Below, in pieces: positions 12,452-24,399 of a DNA stretch of 64,000 nucleotides. The notes under the pieces were generated by a model. It saw nothing but the letters and a program-made list of their open reading frames with translations, had not been told where the DNA came from and made no database searches. Source of the DNA: Ligula intestinalis (lineage: Eukaryota; Platyhelminthes; Cestoda; Diphyllobothriidea; Diphyllobothriidae); assembly GCA_036362985.1 (NCBI GenBank), contig JAYGXS010000001.1, forward strand, positions 45,085,591-45,149,590, written 5' to 3'. Within the stretch, counting starts at the first letter, position 1. The number at the start of each line of letters is the position of its first letter. The position numbers were made by a program, and so were the translations under genes.

Positions 12452-13470
12452 AGAGGATACCTGCTGGCATGGATCACAGATTTTCTCAAAGGGCGATCGC
12501 AAACAGTATGCGTCGGTGACTCTCTTATCCGTTCTAAGTGGTGTCCCCCAAGGCTCTGTTACAGGGCCAATGCCCTTTCTCATCTATATAAACTACTGTA
12601 TCAACGACATGGGTTGCAGCGCCATCATTTTTGATGACGACGTCAAACTATGGAGAGCTATCATGTCTGACACCTATTGGAAGGCGCTTCAAAGGTCTCA
12701 ATCAACCTAGGAACTGGTCTGCTCCTTGGTTCTTAAACTTCAGTGTTACTTAGTGTGTAGTTTTAAGGCCCCGTACTGGAAGCACCAATGAGGTGGATGA
12801 TTCTTTTCAATGCTTCTTCGACGGGCACCTCCCTTTCACATAAGGACGAACAAAAGGACCTCGGTGTTCTAATAAACTCTTCGCTCAAACCCTCTTCACA
12901 GTGTCTAAAGGCAGTTTAACGCGCGACACAGGTGCTGTTTGCGATAAGGCAGCAAATCGTGCACATCGACAAGGAGCTCTTTAGGAAAAATTATTCAGCG
13001 TTTGTTTGGTCCCACTTGGAGTATGCCATCCAGGCCTGGCGTCCGTGATTCAAGAAGGATTATCTGTAGCTGAAGCGAGTACAGCCGAGGGCTACAAAGA
13101 TGGTCAAGAATCTCATTCATCTGCCTTAGGAAGACAGATTGACTGAACTTTATTCATTTTCTCTCAATTACGGGCAACACCGCGGTGGCGTCATCGGAAC
13201 CCACCCTATTGTCAGAGGCCGTGAGTGCGCCCTGGAATTTGAAGAATTCTTCGAATTGGCTCGGACGGATCATCTGCACGGTCATTGCTTTTAACTGCAG
13301 AAGAAACCAGCCCATTAGGACGTTCGACGAATGCCTTCTCACAGAGGGTCATCGGAGCATGGAACGGACTGCCTTAGGAGGTGGTTCTTTCAGATAATGT
13401 TGAAATATTTAAACACAAACTTGATTCTCATTTGCTGAGAAACTGTGACAGATATAATGAACGTAGTGTA
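12452..13470 (+). mobile_element. CR1-type retrotransposon remnant, 5'-truncated
   Basis: The plus strand gives [15 protein letters not shown], then [20 protein letters not shown] and a degenerate FDDDVKLWR in place of the usual FADD box. Broken frames then carry a C-terminal RT region, including an ECALEF-like block, SNWLGR and HRSMERTALGG (compare RVIGAWNGLP in intact relatives). It begins exactly where the opposite-strand RTE fragment stops. Multiple stops and frameshifts show it is inactive. Confidence 0.75.
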
Positions 13471-16004
13471 AGAATCATCAGTTTGCGACTGGCTCAAACC
13501 TTTCGCTGATGTTAAGCCTACATTTGAATTATGTACTATTAAGGGTGAAATCTTTTGCAGTTTCTGGATATGAATAGGGGGCTAAAGGGCGAATGCCTTT
13601 TGCCCTTAATAAAGTGACTTAAATAGACTCATATCTAAACGATGAGGAGTGAAAACCTTAATTAATCATACGGTAGCAGCTCTCATCCCTTCCTCAGGTG
13701 AATAAATGAAGTATTATGGAGCATGATCCACTTTATTCTCTATTAACCCAATAAGCACGAAGAGTTCATGGTCGAAATTACTTGTTGCTTCTTTAATCCA
13801 CAGCGTACACTCCCGAGAATTTTCCCTTGTGTTTTCTCTACCTTAAGCACTTTCACAGAATGAATTTACTCTGCCCTAAAAAGTGGAGTTCTGTTATATT
13901 TTGACAAGCAACGAACTCACTTTGACTTTATTGGCTTTTTAAAAAGTAATATTTATTTATTTCTCTGACGGGCGCCTCCAGTAATATTTTGCAATTAACT
14001 TTCATAAGTTAGCCAAGTCAAGTCAAGTCAAATTTATTAAAGAAAATATAGGCAAATGCCGTTGAACTCCCTCTTGGTATATAGGATTTCAGAAATGCAT
14101 CAGCATAGCCGAACATTTGAAAGAAGTCGTTGACAAAATTTCAGACGACTACTCGCTTGTTTCAAGCAATAAACTCACACTCAGTTTACTCGAGCCAGCA
14201 GTGTAACTGAGGAAGAAGAGCAGACAGTGAAAAAACTCCCAAGGCTGGCTCATAATTCAAAATGGAATGTCATTTATGGTTTTAAGGAGAAAAAATGTCA
14301 CTCGTGGGGTAAGTATGTGAATGATAGGGGCATGATGCTTCTGTGCATGTTGACGGCAGCCATGGCGTCCATGACGAGTAATATCTACATCCGAAGGAAC
14401 ATAGAGGAGACCTCGGAGTCACGAGAACGTCCCGAAGGCCGAAGATGTGACCATGATACGACTTTGTTGTGCCAAGAGCCGAGGAACCCGCCACATCGTC
14501 GGCAGTCGGTCGATACGAGAAAGGATGTGACAGGGCCGCGTAGCCTAGGACCATAAGAGCGGTAGATGCGACCTCAGACACGATCGGCGCAGATCGCATA
14601 GTGAGCAGAGACGTCGTAGCTAGTTGAAAGCAATGAATCGTTTGGAATTCAAGCACATACTAAGGATAATTTTACAGCTTCCAGATGTTTTACAGAGGAA
14701 CGTGGAAATAGTCTGGTGCCTGCATATTCCTATTTTACGTACTTCCTTGAGCAACATGAACCTGACCATGTCAGTGTTTGCACGAGCGGTCATTACGGTT
14801 AAATAACATGCGAACGTCGGTAGTTGGAGTTACACTTTGAATAATTGATCTCTACCTCGGAAGAAGCTAGAAATGGACCAATCCTTACCAGATCCCTTGT
14901 CTAGGTTTAAAGTCTTTCATTTATTTATTTATGTAGGCTCACTAGAGAAAGTGCTCCCCTGAAACGAAAGTTTGCTCCAAACCTTTCAAAAGCCCTTGCT
15001 AAGAAAACAATAACAGATGTACCGTAAGCTACCCCCATTGAAATATTTTGCTTATATTTCATGCCCAGTAATAGCAACTTCTGCTTATTCACCGCTTTAT
15101 GTGTGACTTGCTGTTTACCCAAGTGATCAATTCGATAGGCTTTTGAATTAATTGGAAATCGAATTCGATTTCCAAAGTTCATGCACCGGTAGACACATGT
15201 AACGTACTATCTTTCAGCATCAAGCCTGTGTCCAAGGACGAAATAACTTAGAAGGACACCCAAACTCAGTGACTAGGATGGACCAGCATCGAATATCTTA
15301 AGTAAGAATATCCGTTTTAGTCCGTGGCAAGGTTCGTCGATCAGGTCTGATTTTGAACGATTGTCGTAGTCTATTTTTTCAGGCTCATGGAAGAATCCTC
15401 CCACACTGTCGCAAAACTAAAAAACAGTCAACTGTTAGCGGGAGTACCTCGATAAGGAGAATGAGATTGAAATCTCTTTTTAATTTGTTCTGCCTTCTTC
15501 AGCTGTGCCTGGATCCAGGCGCACCAGTGTGTAAAACTGGTGACCCTTGTTTTATGTTTATGGTTGTAGTGTATGTGTGCTATCGCTGAGCATATGGTCG
15601 TACTAACCAAGCGATTCAGCGCTCACTTAATTCTCTGGCGGGCTAAAATGCCCATACTCTCGTGGCGTTGGTCTAATTTTTGTGACGGTTTACCTAAGAA
15701 AGTGTGCATGCTTAACAACGGTGAACAACAGATTTTTTTGGATCAAAACTGTCAGATGATTCCAGAACATAACAAGATCTTGCCTGGGATCAAACCTTCG
15801 ATCCAATCAAAAATCCACCAACACATACAAAGTGGTCGGCAGAATTTTCTTCATATTAACATTGTGAACTAACTTGTTAGGCTGTTGGCCACATCAGGTC
15901 TTTATATTTTCGTTTTTTTCACTCATTTGTCTCCTTATTGACGTTAGGTGATTTATTTTCATTTTTCATCCTTATCTATTAATTTTTATGCCATAGAAAA
16001 TCAG
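13471..16004. other. Stretch upstream of POLR3D; missing 5' exons not located
   Basis: RPC4 proteins begin with a basic, low-conservation region ahead of the QSHSIFEQG-like motif, so one or more 5' exons should lie here or further left. I could not identify them with confidence. A GC-richer block at about 14330-14640 contrasts with its surroundings but has no recognised motif. A short GTCAA tandem occurs near 14016-14031. Confidence 0.4.
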
Positions 16005-19000
16005 GTCCAAAACCAAAAAGAGTCAAGGATGAGTCGGGGGAGGGCGGTGCTGGATCGTCGAAGAAAGGACATCGCGGGCGCATCAATCGTCGCGCTCTTG
16101 ATGACGATGAACCGCGGTTCGTTCAGAGCTACTCTATATTTGAGAAGGGCGTTGGCTGTGTTGTCAAAGCTGACTCAAACGTTGCGGAATTAAGTAAGTC
16201 CTTTTGGGCCTTTCTTTACGACTCTTTATCGGCAACATCATCCTCTGCCTATCTTTGCTTTTCACGTCTTTGCCAGTCTTTTTTAAATGCATTTTATGCT
16301 GTAACACACTGAAATAACTCACTAAATTTAGGTTTTCTAGTGCATATATGCAGTCTTTTTCCTGTATCTTCGCCTTTTTGTATTTACCATTACCAGTAGG
16401 TTCTGTTGTGGAAAACCGCCCGTCCTTTTATTTTTTGGCGCCCCTTGCCGTCATCGGATTTTTATCACGTAATTTGATCCTTTCTTTATAGGGGCTATTG
16501 GTGGTGGCACCAGCCGTACATCAGTTTCCGAACTTACCTCTACGGAATTGAAACCGGATCCTGTTTTACAAGCTGAATCGTTTGTAAAAGACATTAAACA
16601 GTGCTTCAAGGACACACCCGTTGCAGTGCTGCAAGACACATCTGATCTTTTGCCAGGTTTAGGTAAGTCCAGGAATATGGCTAATGTAGAATTACGTCTC
16701 TGGCAAAATATAGACTCAAATTATTTGCATGGTCACCACGAGGGCTTATACTGAATATCCTGTCTTGGGCACTTAGTTGCAAGCTGTTTTGTAGTGTACA
16801 ATGTCAATTTGTATTCGAAAATCTGTATTTTCTTAGTACAGTGCGGTCGAAAATTCATACGGAATGCGGAATTTTGTGAAAGATAAATAATTAGTTGCAA
16901 ACCAGTACTAACGCATTTACGAAAACATTGAAATGATAATAAACAAGCGAAGGCGAATTTTTAACCTAGAAGAAATATAAAAGTGCTATATCAGAAATTT
17001 AAAGGAACGTTTTCCTGGTGAAAATTTAAAGCTAGCAATAACAGCAAGATTTATTGGATCCGTGGCATTTCGAAAGAGCTCTTCAGTTGCCGCCTCTCAT
17101 TGCGTAACGTGAATCGCATAAGATAAAATGCAAGTTGAATTCTTACAGAAAAAAACGATGTAAACGCAAGGTCATAAGAAGTGGCCAAGTGGCTAATCAA
17201 TAATATAAGAAGTTTAAAAGCTATGGTCAGCAAAAACGGGGAAAAAAGTCTAAGGTAACAATTTAAGACGGAAAATGTGTAAACAGGGAGCCAATTTTAC
17301 CAAGGCAGAGTTAGGTTCACTACATACGGGTTCGATTCTAGAGTGTGGCGGCAATTTCCGCGGCTACACCGGAGTTGGGTATCTGCATCTGATGAGACCT
17401 AATGAGGTCGAAATACGCATAATGCAAGTTCCAATTTTTCTGCCGGTAATGCCTACACATAAAATTCCTAACAGTTTTCGGTCTGAACCCGTAGCTGCTT
17501 GAATATGCTGATCTACTCCGAGTTAGACATTACTTTATGAGGAACTAAAAAAAGCTGAAAGCCAGTAAATCAACTGAGTTTTAGCGCAATGAAAGGTTTC
17601 CAACGGGTATTCACAGTAAGTCATTTAAATGGTAGATGGTTCAGCTCGCAAAACCTAGCCGATGTTATAAAATATCATTTCTGTCAAAAGGCATTTTAGT
17701 ATCGATCAGCATGTGGCCTAATCCATGGGCACACCAGCTTAATGGCTCAAATGCGCATTGTTTCGAACAGCTGCAAAAATCACACCTGCTAATAAATGAC
17801 TGCCTAGGTAGCGTGCATTATACCCATTACTCTTCAGTACCTTAAGAAATACAAATTTGCTTTACGGGGAATATGCACATAGGTGTTGTGTTAAACTTTC
17901 CGTCTTTCTGCAAATCTTTTTGAAGAATTTAATCTTTCGTTTTAAAACAGCTTTTTTGTCTTACTGGTTAGAAAATAACCCGCATATATCCATCAATCAA
18001 GACTGAAGTCTGTAATGCGGTTAAATTAAACTACAAAATTTTTTAAGTAACATTTACATTCGCGGAACAACAATTTTCTTTAGTGAAAATGTCGAAAGTT
18101 AGCATTTTTGTGTCATCTGAGTAAATTTTTGGAAATAAAACCGATTTTATGCAAACATTAAATTCTGAATGATTTGTCATAACATCTCGATTAGGACAAA
18201 AGTGAATTCTAAAATAATCCTTTCTTTAATATCCAAGAAAAAATATTCTACAAGAATTAGTGTGATTTGCAATATGATAGCCCAGTGTCAGATTATACGC
18301 GACAAGACTTACTTAAGACGACTAGGGTCGGAGTTGGGCACATTGGCTGAAAATCCAAGCAGCCCGCCTAAGTGTGCTATCTATGTCCGGTGCGCGCACA
18401 AACTTGAAATACTCTGCTTATGAAAAATGTATTTTCCATATTGCACGACGCTTGAGATATGACAAGTCTTCTAGATTTAATTCACCTTTTATAAGTTGCC
18501 TAACCTAATATACTTTGGAACCACAGAATGCTTACCGAATTAGAATCGTTTCTGCTCTTTGATTAATGCCGCTTTCGAAGTATGCAGCGTATTTCCTTAT
18601 TTACTTTGGAAACTTTAAACGTTAGTGAAATGCCAGGTCAACTTTATAGTCTGTTTACGTATTTAAAAATAGGCATTCGTTCTTTCAGTGAAAAAAATTA
18701 TCAAAGGCCTACTTTTTATGCAGGAGTATAGCAAGTAGGTTTTACGCGTAGTTTCTGCAAAACATCTTTACATTTATAGAGGCATCAAAATAGTCGGAAA
18801 ACTAATTACACTTGGCCGGCTCTTGTAGCCTATGTTACTTTTACTGCTGATCAAAAAGACGCGCAATCGGAAGTCAGTATTTTGGCGTCATTAAACTTCT
18901 TGGGATTATGCAGTATGCTGACCAATATTTTAAACTCACATAATTATTTGTACCTGAAATCATATTTAAGATAGCAAGTTTGGTTTTCACGAGTTAAGTG

Positions 19001-22000
19001 ACCTACTGTAGTGGCTGGTTTTTTTTGTGTTTCAGCTTTAACTAGAGATCTCTTAAATTATATTTTTTTGTTTTGCCATTTTCTCGTTCTAAGTCGGTTA
19101 TGACAGTTTTAGTCATAAAAGTGGGGACCTTTGCCACAGTAAAGGTAACCACGACGAAGCGCACATAGCAGGAGTTTGGTTGTTAGAATTAACCTGTTTT
19201 GCTGGCATAGGTTTGTCGTCCAACCGGTTTACCGCAGGGCCTTCTGGTTTCCCCTAGAGGCGGCTTGCTTGCATTCATCAATACAACTGCGTTCCGTGTG
19301 CCATTTATTCTTGTTTACTGCGCACTCAAGCAGCTTTATGACCAAGTTCTTGACCGTTCCTTTAATTGTCGCATGCATTAAGCATCATTTTGGCCCAGAT
19401 TCTTTTGTGCCAACATTACTAACTGTATAGTTATCTCCCCCTTCTTTTTGTTCTTTTAGTCTCAGCGGAGCCTGTCAAACGATGTGCCCAGGTTCCAGCA
19501 CAACTGTTTGACGAAACTTGTCCTACTGGCAGCCTTTTCACTCTCCAGTTACCGGAAAGTCTCCTCTCAGAAGTGAGTCGTTTCGTTTCACTTCTATTAC
19601 ATTGACTACTTTGTAATGGTGTTTATACCTATGTATGGTATAGCATATTTGATATTGACTTTTTGGCCTGCCCGTCCTTAAATTTTCCCTTTTTCACTTG
19701 TACCTTCTGACATGTGTCATGATTCCTAATCACGCACAAAATCATAGCATCGTAATGTTTCTTCTCATAACTTTCGGCAGTTGGTTCGTCTTAAATGACT
19801 ACGATCACAGTTTTCCCTGGGACGGGGAGCAATGGTAACTGGTATATGAGGCTGGCTTTCGCTGTCCTGCTCTCTTTTTGCACCCATCGTGTGCGAATAG
19901 CAACGCCAGGTTCTAGCTATTCGGAATAAATGGAAGCCCTGTTGTATCGATTCTGCGCGTTCGCTAGTTCCTATTCATCGACAAAGAAGACTTCGTAAAA
20001 GGGCCATGGAATATTTTATTGATGACATTTACCATGAAGAATCGGAATGGTATCTTCCAGGCGCTATGGTGTAGAGACGAGCGTATGTTTCGGCAGACTG
20101 CATACATTTTCTCTTTCAAGCAGGCAAATTATTATCGACTTGAGTTCTACCACTTAACTTAACAAAGCAGAATACAAAATAATCGGCTCTCAGCACTGAC
20201 CTATAAGTGTCAGTGAATGGATGGAACAGGAAAATGGTGACTTTTCTAAAAAATGAAGTACAGCCTAACGGGCAGTTCGGGTTATCCCGCAATGACTGTA
20301 AGCACATCGTGATAGGCTAAAGAGGCGTTTCCAACTTACTTGATAGAAATGAGCTCGGACAGTTGGCTGTCCGAGCCAAGCCGAGGTGAAGTGAGATTGT
20401 GCACAATGACTTACTTGACTCGACCCCGTCGTATGGCGCGTGCCACTCACGGACTCATAATGCATAGGACCGCGGGTTCACAAAGGCCGAATGGAGGTTG
20501 CTTCATTAAAGTTTTAATTGTTTACTATTGTGCAGCATAATCCTCAGATATTTCGAGCATCTCAAAATGCCAATCATTAAATATATCCTGTCCGGTCGCC
20601 TGTACAAGTTGCATCCTGCAAACAATAACTACCTAAGTAATACGTATTTTCCTCATTGATTTTCTGTGCCCCTATAAATTCAAATATACTTCATAGGAAA
20701 TATGCAAAAGATATTATTTTTGTACTCATTTGACAACGACTTACGTCTTCGAATTTTAAATATGCAAATAATCAGAACATTTGCTTGTAGTCGCGCGTTT
20801 ACGATACACTTTTATTACTCTTACACCTTTTCTATATTCTCCTCTGCAGGATTCTCCTATATTGAAAGAGGGTCGGTTCGGAAAGATTCAAATTCTTAGC
20901 AATGGCGAATCACGACTTGTCATATCTGACTCCACCTTCCGTCTTTTGTGTCCCAAGCTTACAGAATGTTCTTCCGTAAGTAACCAGTTGTGTTTTTTTT
21001 CATACTTGGGTCTCCGGTCTGTCAAACAATGAATGAGAAGGTTCGCGATCCAGGTAATTGTATGGATGAAAAAGAAGGCATATCGAGCACCAGATCAATT
21101 GATATATTGTTCTGAGCTTTCAAACTCTTACAGGAGTCCATCTTCAGAAATATGAAAGCAACTAAAAAAGCAGGTAATTATACTGGCCATAGGCCAATCA
21201 ACTGTCAGAAAACATCGGGTTGTCATGGGGTTAGAAACAGCAAACAAAAAAAGGATAGGGGGAAGGGGGCAACTAGTTGTCACTGGAGTCGGGGGGGAAG
21301 GGTGCATTAAAGTGGTGCACGCTTATTAGCTGTCAGTGGTGTACGCTAACCAGCTGTCAGTGGTGTACGCTAACCAGCTGTCAGTGGAGCCGGGGGTCAT
21401 GAACAGCAATTAGCGTGCCGCCTTGTCACCCCGTAGGTAGTCCTGGTAACCCCGCCTCCTCTTCCGGCCGGTTCGTTGTGGGATCCTCTTCGCTTGCCTT
21501 CCTTATGTTGTGGTTTGGCTTCGTTCCGTCTCTTTCGCAAATAACGGCGTGAAACTGTTAGCCGAGAGGAACAGAAGGCATTAAAAAGTCTAAAAGCCGA
21601 TGAGGACATCATCGTTCTGCCGGCTAACAAAGGTTGTTCCACAGTGGTTCTCAACATGTCTGATAACAAAACGAAAGCTCAGAGCCTACTTGATGACAAA
21701 AACTCATACAAGTTATGCCCAGCCGGTAAAATGAAGCATTTGCTTCCTTACTCTATTCCAAAGAGTTCAAACACACTGCAGCACACCAGCCGCCAGAAGA
21801 GCTGAACAAATATATCTTCAGGAACTCTTCCGAGCTAATGGCTACCCAAATTCCTTCATCAAACAAAGCAGACGCCGAGTGAACAGACGACGGCCAGTGC
21901 AAAGGCAACCCGATGCCTGGAGGGCCATTCCCTACATAAAAGGCGTCTCCGAAGCAGTCTTACGACTGTTACAACCTGCTGGCGTAGGCATAGCCCATCG

Positions 22001-24397
22001 ACATCAGGCGACAATACGCCGCCAGGTGATGCAACCTAAAGACCGAATGTCCCCTACAGAAACCTCTGCGGTCGTCTACAATATACTTTGCAATGAGGGA
22101 GACTGCAATTATGTTGGAGAAACAGGCCGCAAATTGCAAACCCGCCTACAAGAGCACAAACGATCGGCCCAGAGACTGGACCTAAACTCGCAACTGGCAG
22201 CACACATTGCAAAGACTGACCATAACTTCGATCTCAAAGGAGCAACTGTTGTAGGCCGAGGAACCTCAAAAGCCGAAAGGCCGACTCTCGAGGCATGGCA
22301 CCCGGATGCCAACTCGATCACCAGGCACCTAGAGCTGCCAGTGGTCTACAAAGTCTTGCACCATTATTTGGGAAAGAGACGGAAGGAAGCCCAACCACAC
22401 ATAAGAAAGGCAAGCGAAGAGGATCCCACAACGGACCGGCGGGAAGAGGAGGCGGGGTTACCAGGACTACCTACGGGGTGACAATGCGGCACGCTTATTG
22501 CTGTTCATGAACCCCGGCTCCACTGACAGCTGGTTAGCGTACACCACTTTAATGCCCCCCCCCCCCCCCCCCCCGGTAACAACTTGTCCCCCCCCCCTTC
22601 CCCCATCCTTTTTTCCTTTGCTGTTCTAACACCCTGACAACCTGATGTTTTCTGACAGTTGATTGGCCTATGGCCACTATAATTACCTTCCTTTTCGGTT
22701 GTTTTTCTCATCTCTGAAGATGGACTTCTGTAAGAGTTCGAAAGCTCAGAACAATAAATCAATTGATCTGGTGCTCGACTTGCCTTCTTCCTCATCCTAT
22801 CAAACAATATCTGACAGACTGGACTGCTTAATTGAGTTGGGTTTATCGTTCATCCCCTCAAGTTCAAAGCGAGCCCGCTCTACTCAGGCAAGACTGAAAA
22901 TGATTGCACCATGTACCTGACTGCTCCTAAGTTGCATCTTTTTGTGTGTGCACACTGGAGGAACCTAAACTGTCTTGGCAATTGTAGTTGCATGTTCTTC
23001 GTGCTGGAACGTCTCTTGTTTGTCAGGAAAGTGCTCAATTTGCTGGTATTTGTTTTTAGTTACATGAAAATAGAACCGTTGCGCTTTCCATCGCATGGGA
23101 TCCTAAAGCTTTTTTTACAAGATGGGTCCCCTGTTCCCGAACTAGGCCTGCTCTAGGCACTAGTATGGATTACCTGATTACAGCATGGAAGCGTATCGCA
23201 GTGTTACTGAAGTATAGAGTAATAATTTCCTCCTGGTTGACAGTATTTTGTCATTAACGGTACAGAGATTACTGCGATGCCCTTGCGACCTTGTGTACGT
23301 CGGCTAGTCATAGATTTGTTCGTACTTGACTTGTGCGTTTTAAGGAGGTAATTGTCATAGAAAGTCTTCTGAGGAAGCGATTTGATAGTTATGATAACGG
23401 GAAAACTAGCGTTTGTCGTCATTATTTTGAGTTCCTGTAGACGGACTGCACTTCAAACTTTGAATATGCCGCAAACATCCAGGCTACGTTGGTGAAGACT
23501 TCTTCTTGTCATAGCTTCATTACGAGTGTTGACAAACGCCCGCACATTCTACCATTCACTTCCAGCGTTCAGTTCTCGATTAAGTGATCTGATTTGTGCA
23601 CTTCACTCACTCACGCCGCGCTAAATAAAATTCTCAAGCAGCGGTGACGACATCTGTTTATTTCAAATGTACCTTTATTCTCATACATCAGTGACAAAAT
23701 TCGTTCTGGGGCTTGTTGGAAAATATGGTGATGCTTCTCAATCTGGTTGCTTTGCAAACTTCATCTCACAGCCCTTACAGGCCTCTGCAGAGCTGAGTGA
23801 ACTCAAAAATGGGAAGTTTTCTTTCAAACGATTGTGAGGAAACTGGGGTAGTAGCTATTGCGTTTTCTTCTTGTATACGGTACGCCAGAAGTATATTCTA
23901 TTCAATATTTGACCTGTTAAAAAAGTCCTTGTAAAAGCACGGGCAACATTGACCATCTTCTGCTCAAACCCAAGTCTTCCACGTGCATTGTATCGGACTT
24001 CTACCCTCATTTCAATTTATTTGTGTTTACTACGTCCCATCTCCATCGCATGTTGCGCTGCACGCGTACCATCAAGGTGATATTTCAGAAACTAACAACG
24101 AGTTCCTTTGACATCACCTGGTTGACGTAGTGGCAAGCACTGTTTTTTTCTGTTTACAGAGTCTACCTACAAAGGTTCCCGCTTCATAATATTCTCATTT
24201 GCTGGTTCTTCTGATATTCCTACGTACATAGAACATTCGTTACCATTGAGTAATAAGACTTACCTGTTTGTTCCTAGGATGTCCTTGTGGTTGAGGACCA
24301 GGAAGATGGAATAGTGAACCTAACCTCCCTCGGTCACTTGGACCAGTTTGTCTCTGCCGTGCCCGACCTCGAGCGCTTCGCTCGATTGGGCAGGTAG
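16005..24397 (+). CDS. POLR3D: DNA-directed RNA polymerase III subunit RPC4 (POLR3D homologue), 3' five exons
   Basis: RPC4 is a nuclear Pol III subunit that, with RPC5, forms a TFIIF-like subcomplex acting in initiation and termination at tRNA and 5S genes. Five exons splice in frame: 16005-16193, 16492-16662, 19460-19572, 20850-20975 and 24278-24397, all with GT/AG borders (GTAAGT, GTAAGT, GTGAGT, GTAAGT). They encode about 238 aa ending at TAG 24395-24397. Family marks in order: basic PKPKRVKDE start, FVQSYSIFEKGVG (RPC4 has an equivalent SHSIFEQG), LFTLQLPESL, GRFGKIQILSNG, and the C-terminal NLTSLGHLDQFVSAVPDLE, matching the family's LGHVKHKLVCSPDFE. The N-terminal exon(s) with the start codon are not identified. 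AATAAA at 24759-24764 is a candidate poly(A) signal. Introns carry a SINE and a Penelope-like element. I call it RPC4 from motif order, not from a search. Confidence 0.85.
17270..17430 (+). repeat. tRNA-derived SINE copy in POLR3D intron
   Basis: A Pol III B-box-like GGGTTCGATTCTA at 17328-17340 is followed by GTGTGGCGGC and a tail, TTGGGTATCTGCATCTGATGAGACCTAATG. The same order, with substitutions, is present at 27258-27385. The A-box side is poor. Shared body sequence outside the tRNA-like part argues for a SINE family rather than a tRNA gene. Confidence 0.6.
20353..20376. repeat. Perfect 10-bp hairpin with TTGG loop
   Basis: GCTCGGACAG, loop TTGG, CTGTCCGAGC: a perfect stem inside a GC-richer block of a POLR3D intron (about 20270-20490). 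It may be part of an unrecognised repeat. No T-run follows, so it is not a terminator-like signal. Confidence 0.5.
21031..22799 (+). mobile_element. Penelope-like element with inverted arms and deleted RT core
   Basis: The left arm (about 21058-21540) and right arm (about 22365-22799) are inverted copies of each other. Between them lies the element body. An N-terminal Penelope region (about 21555-21720; LKADEDIIVLPANKG and SLLDDKNSYKL) is followed within about 150 bases by the C-terminal linker. A GIY-YIG nuclease comes next in a 200-codon open frame at 21879-22481 (VVYNILCNEG, CNYVGETGRKLQTRLQEHK, LAAHIAKTDHNFD). The whole RT palm is absent. Direct copies of TCAAACAAT at 22022's outer counterpart 21022-21030 and at 22800-22808 may be the target-site duplication. 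It sits in the last POLR3D intron in the sense orientation. A 24-bp tandem (CTGTCAGTGGTGTACGCTAACCAG) lies in the left arm. Confidence 0.82.
22553..22600. repeat. Poly-C tracts
   Basis: Runs of C of about 20 and 11 bases in the right arm of the Penelope-like element. The matching left arm has only GGGGGGG at about 21290, so the length differs between arms and may be a sequencing or assembly artefact. Confidence 0.8.
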
Positions 24398-24399
24398 TT

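Noticed and set aside
15353..15589. Possible 5' exon of POLR3D
   Set aside because: The frame has no RPC4-like basic N-terminal sequence and does not splice convincingly to 16005.
22553..22600. Poly-C runs as a regulatory or i-motif structure
   Set aside because: They lie in a transposon arm and differ from the matching arm; slippage or assembly error is more likely.
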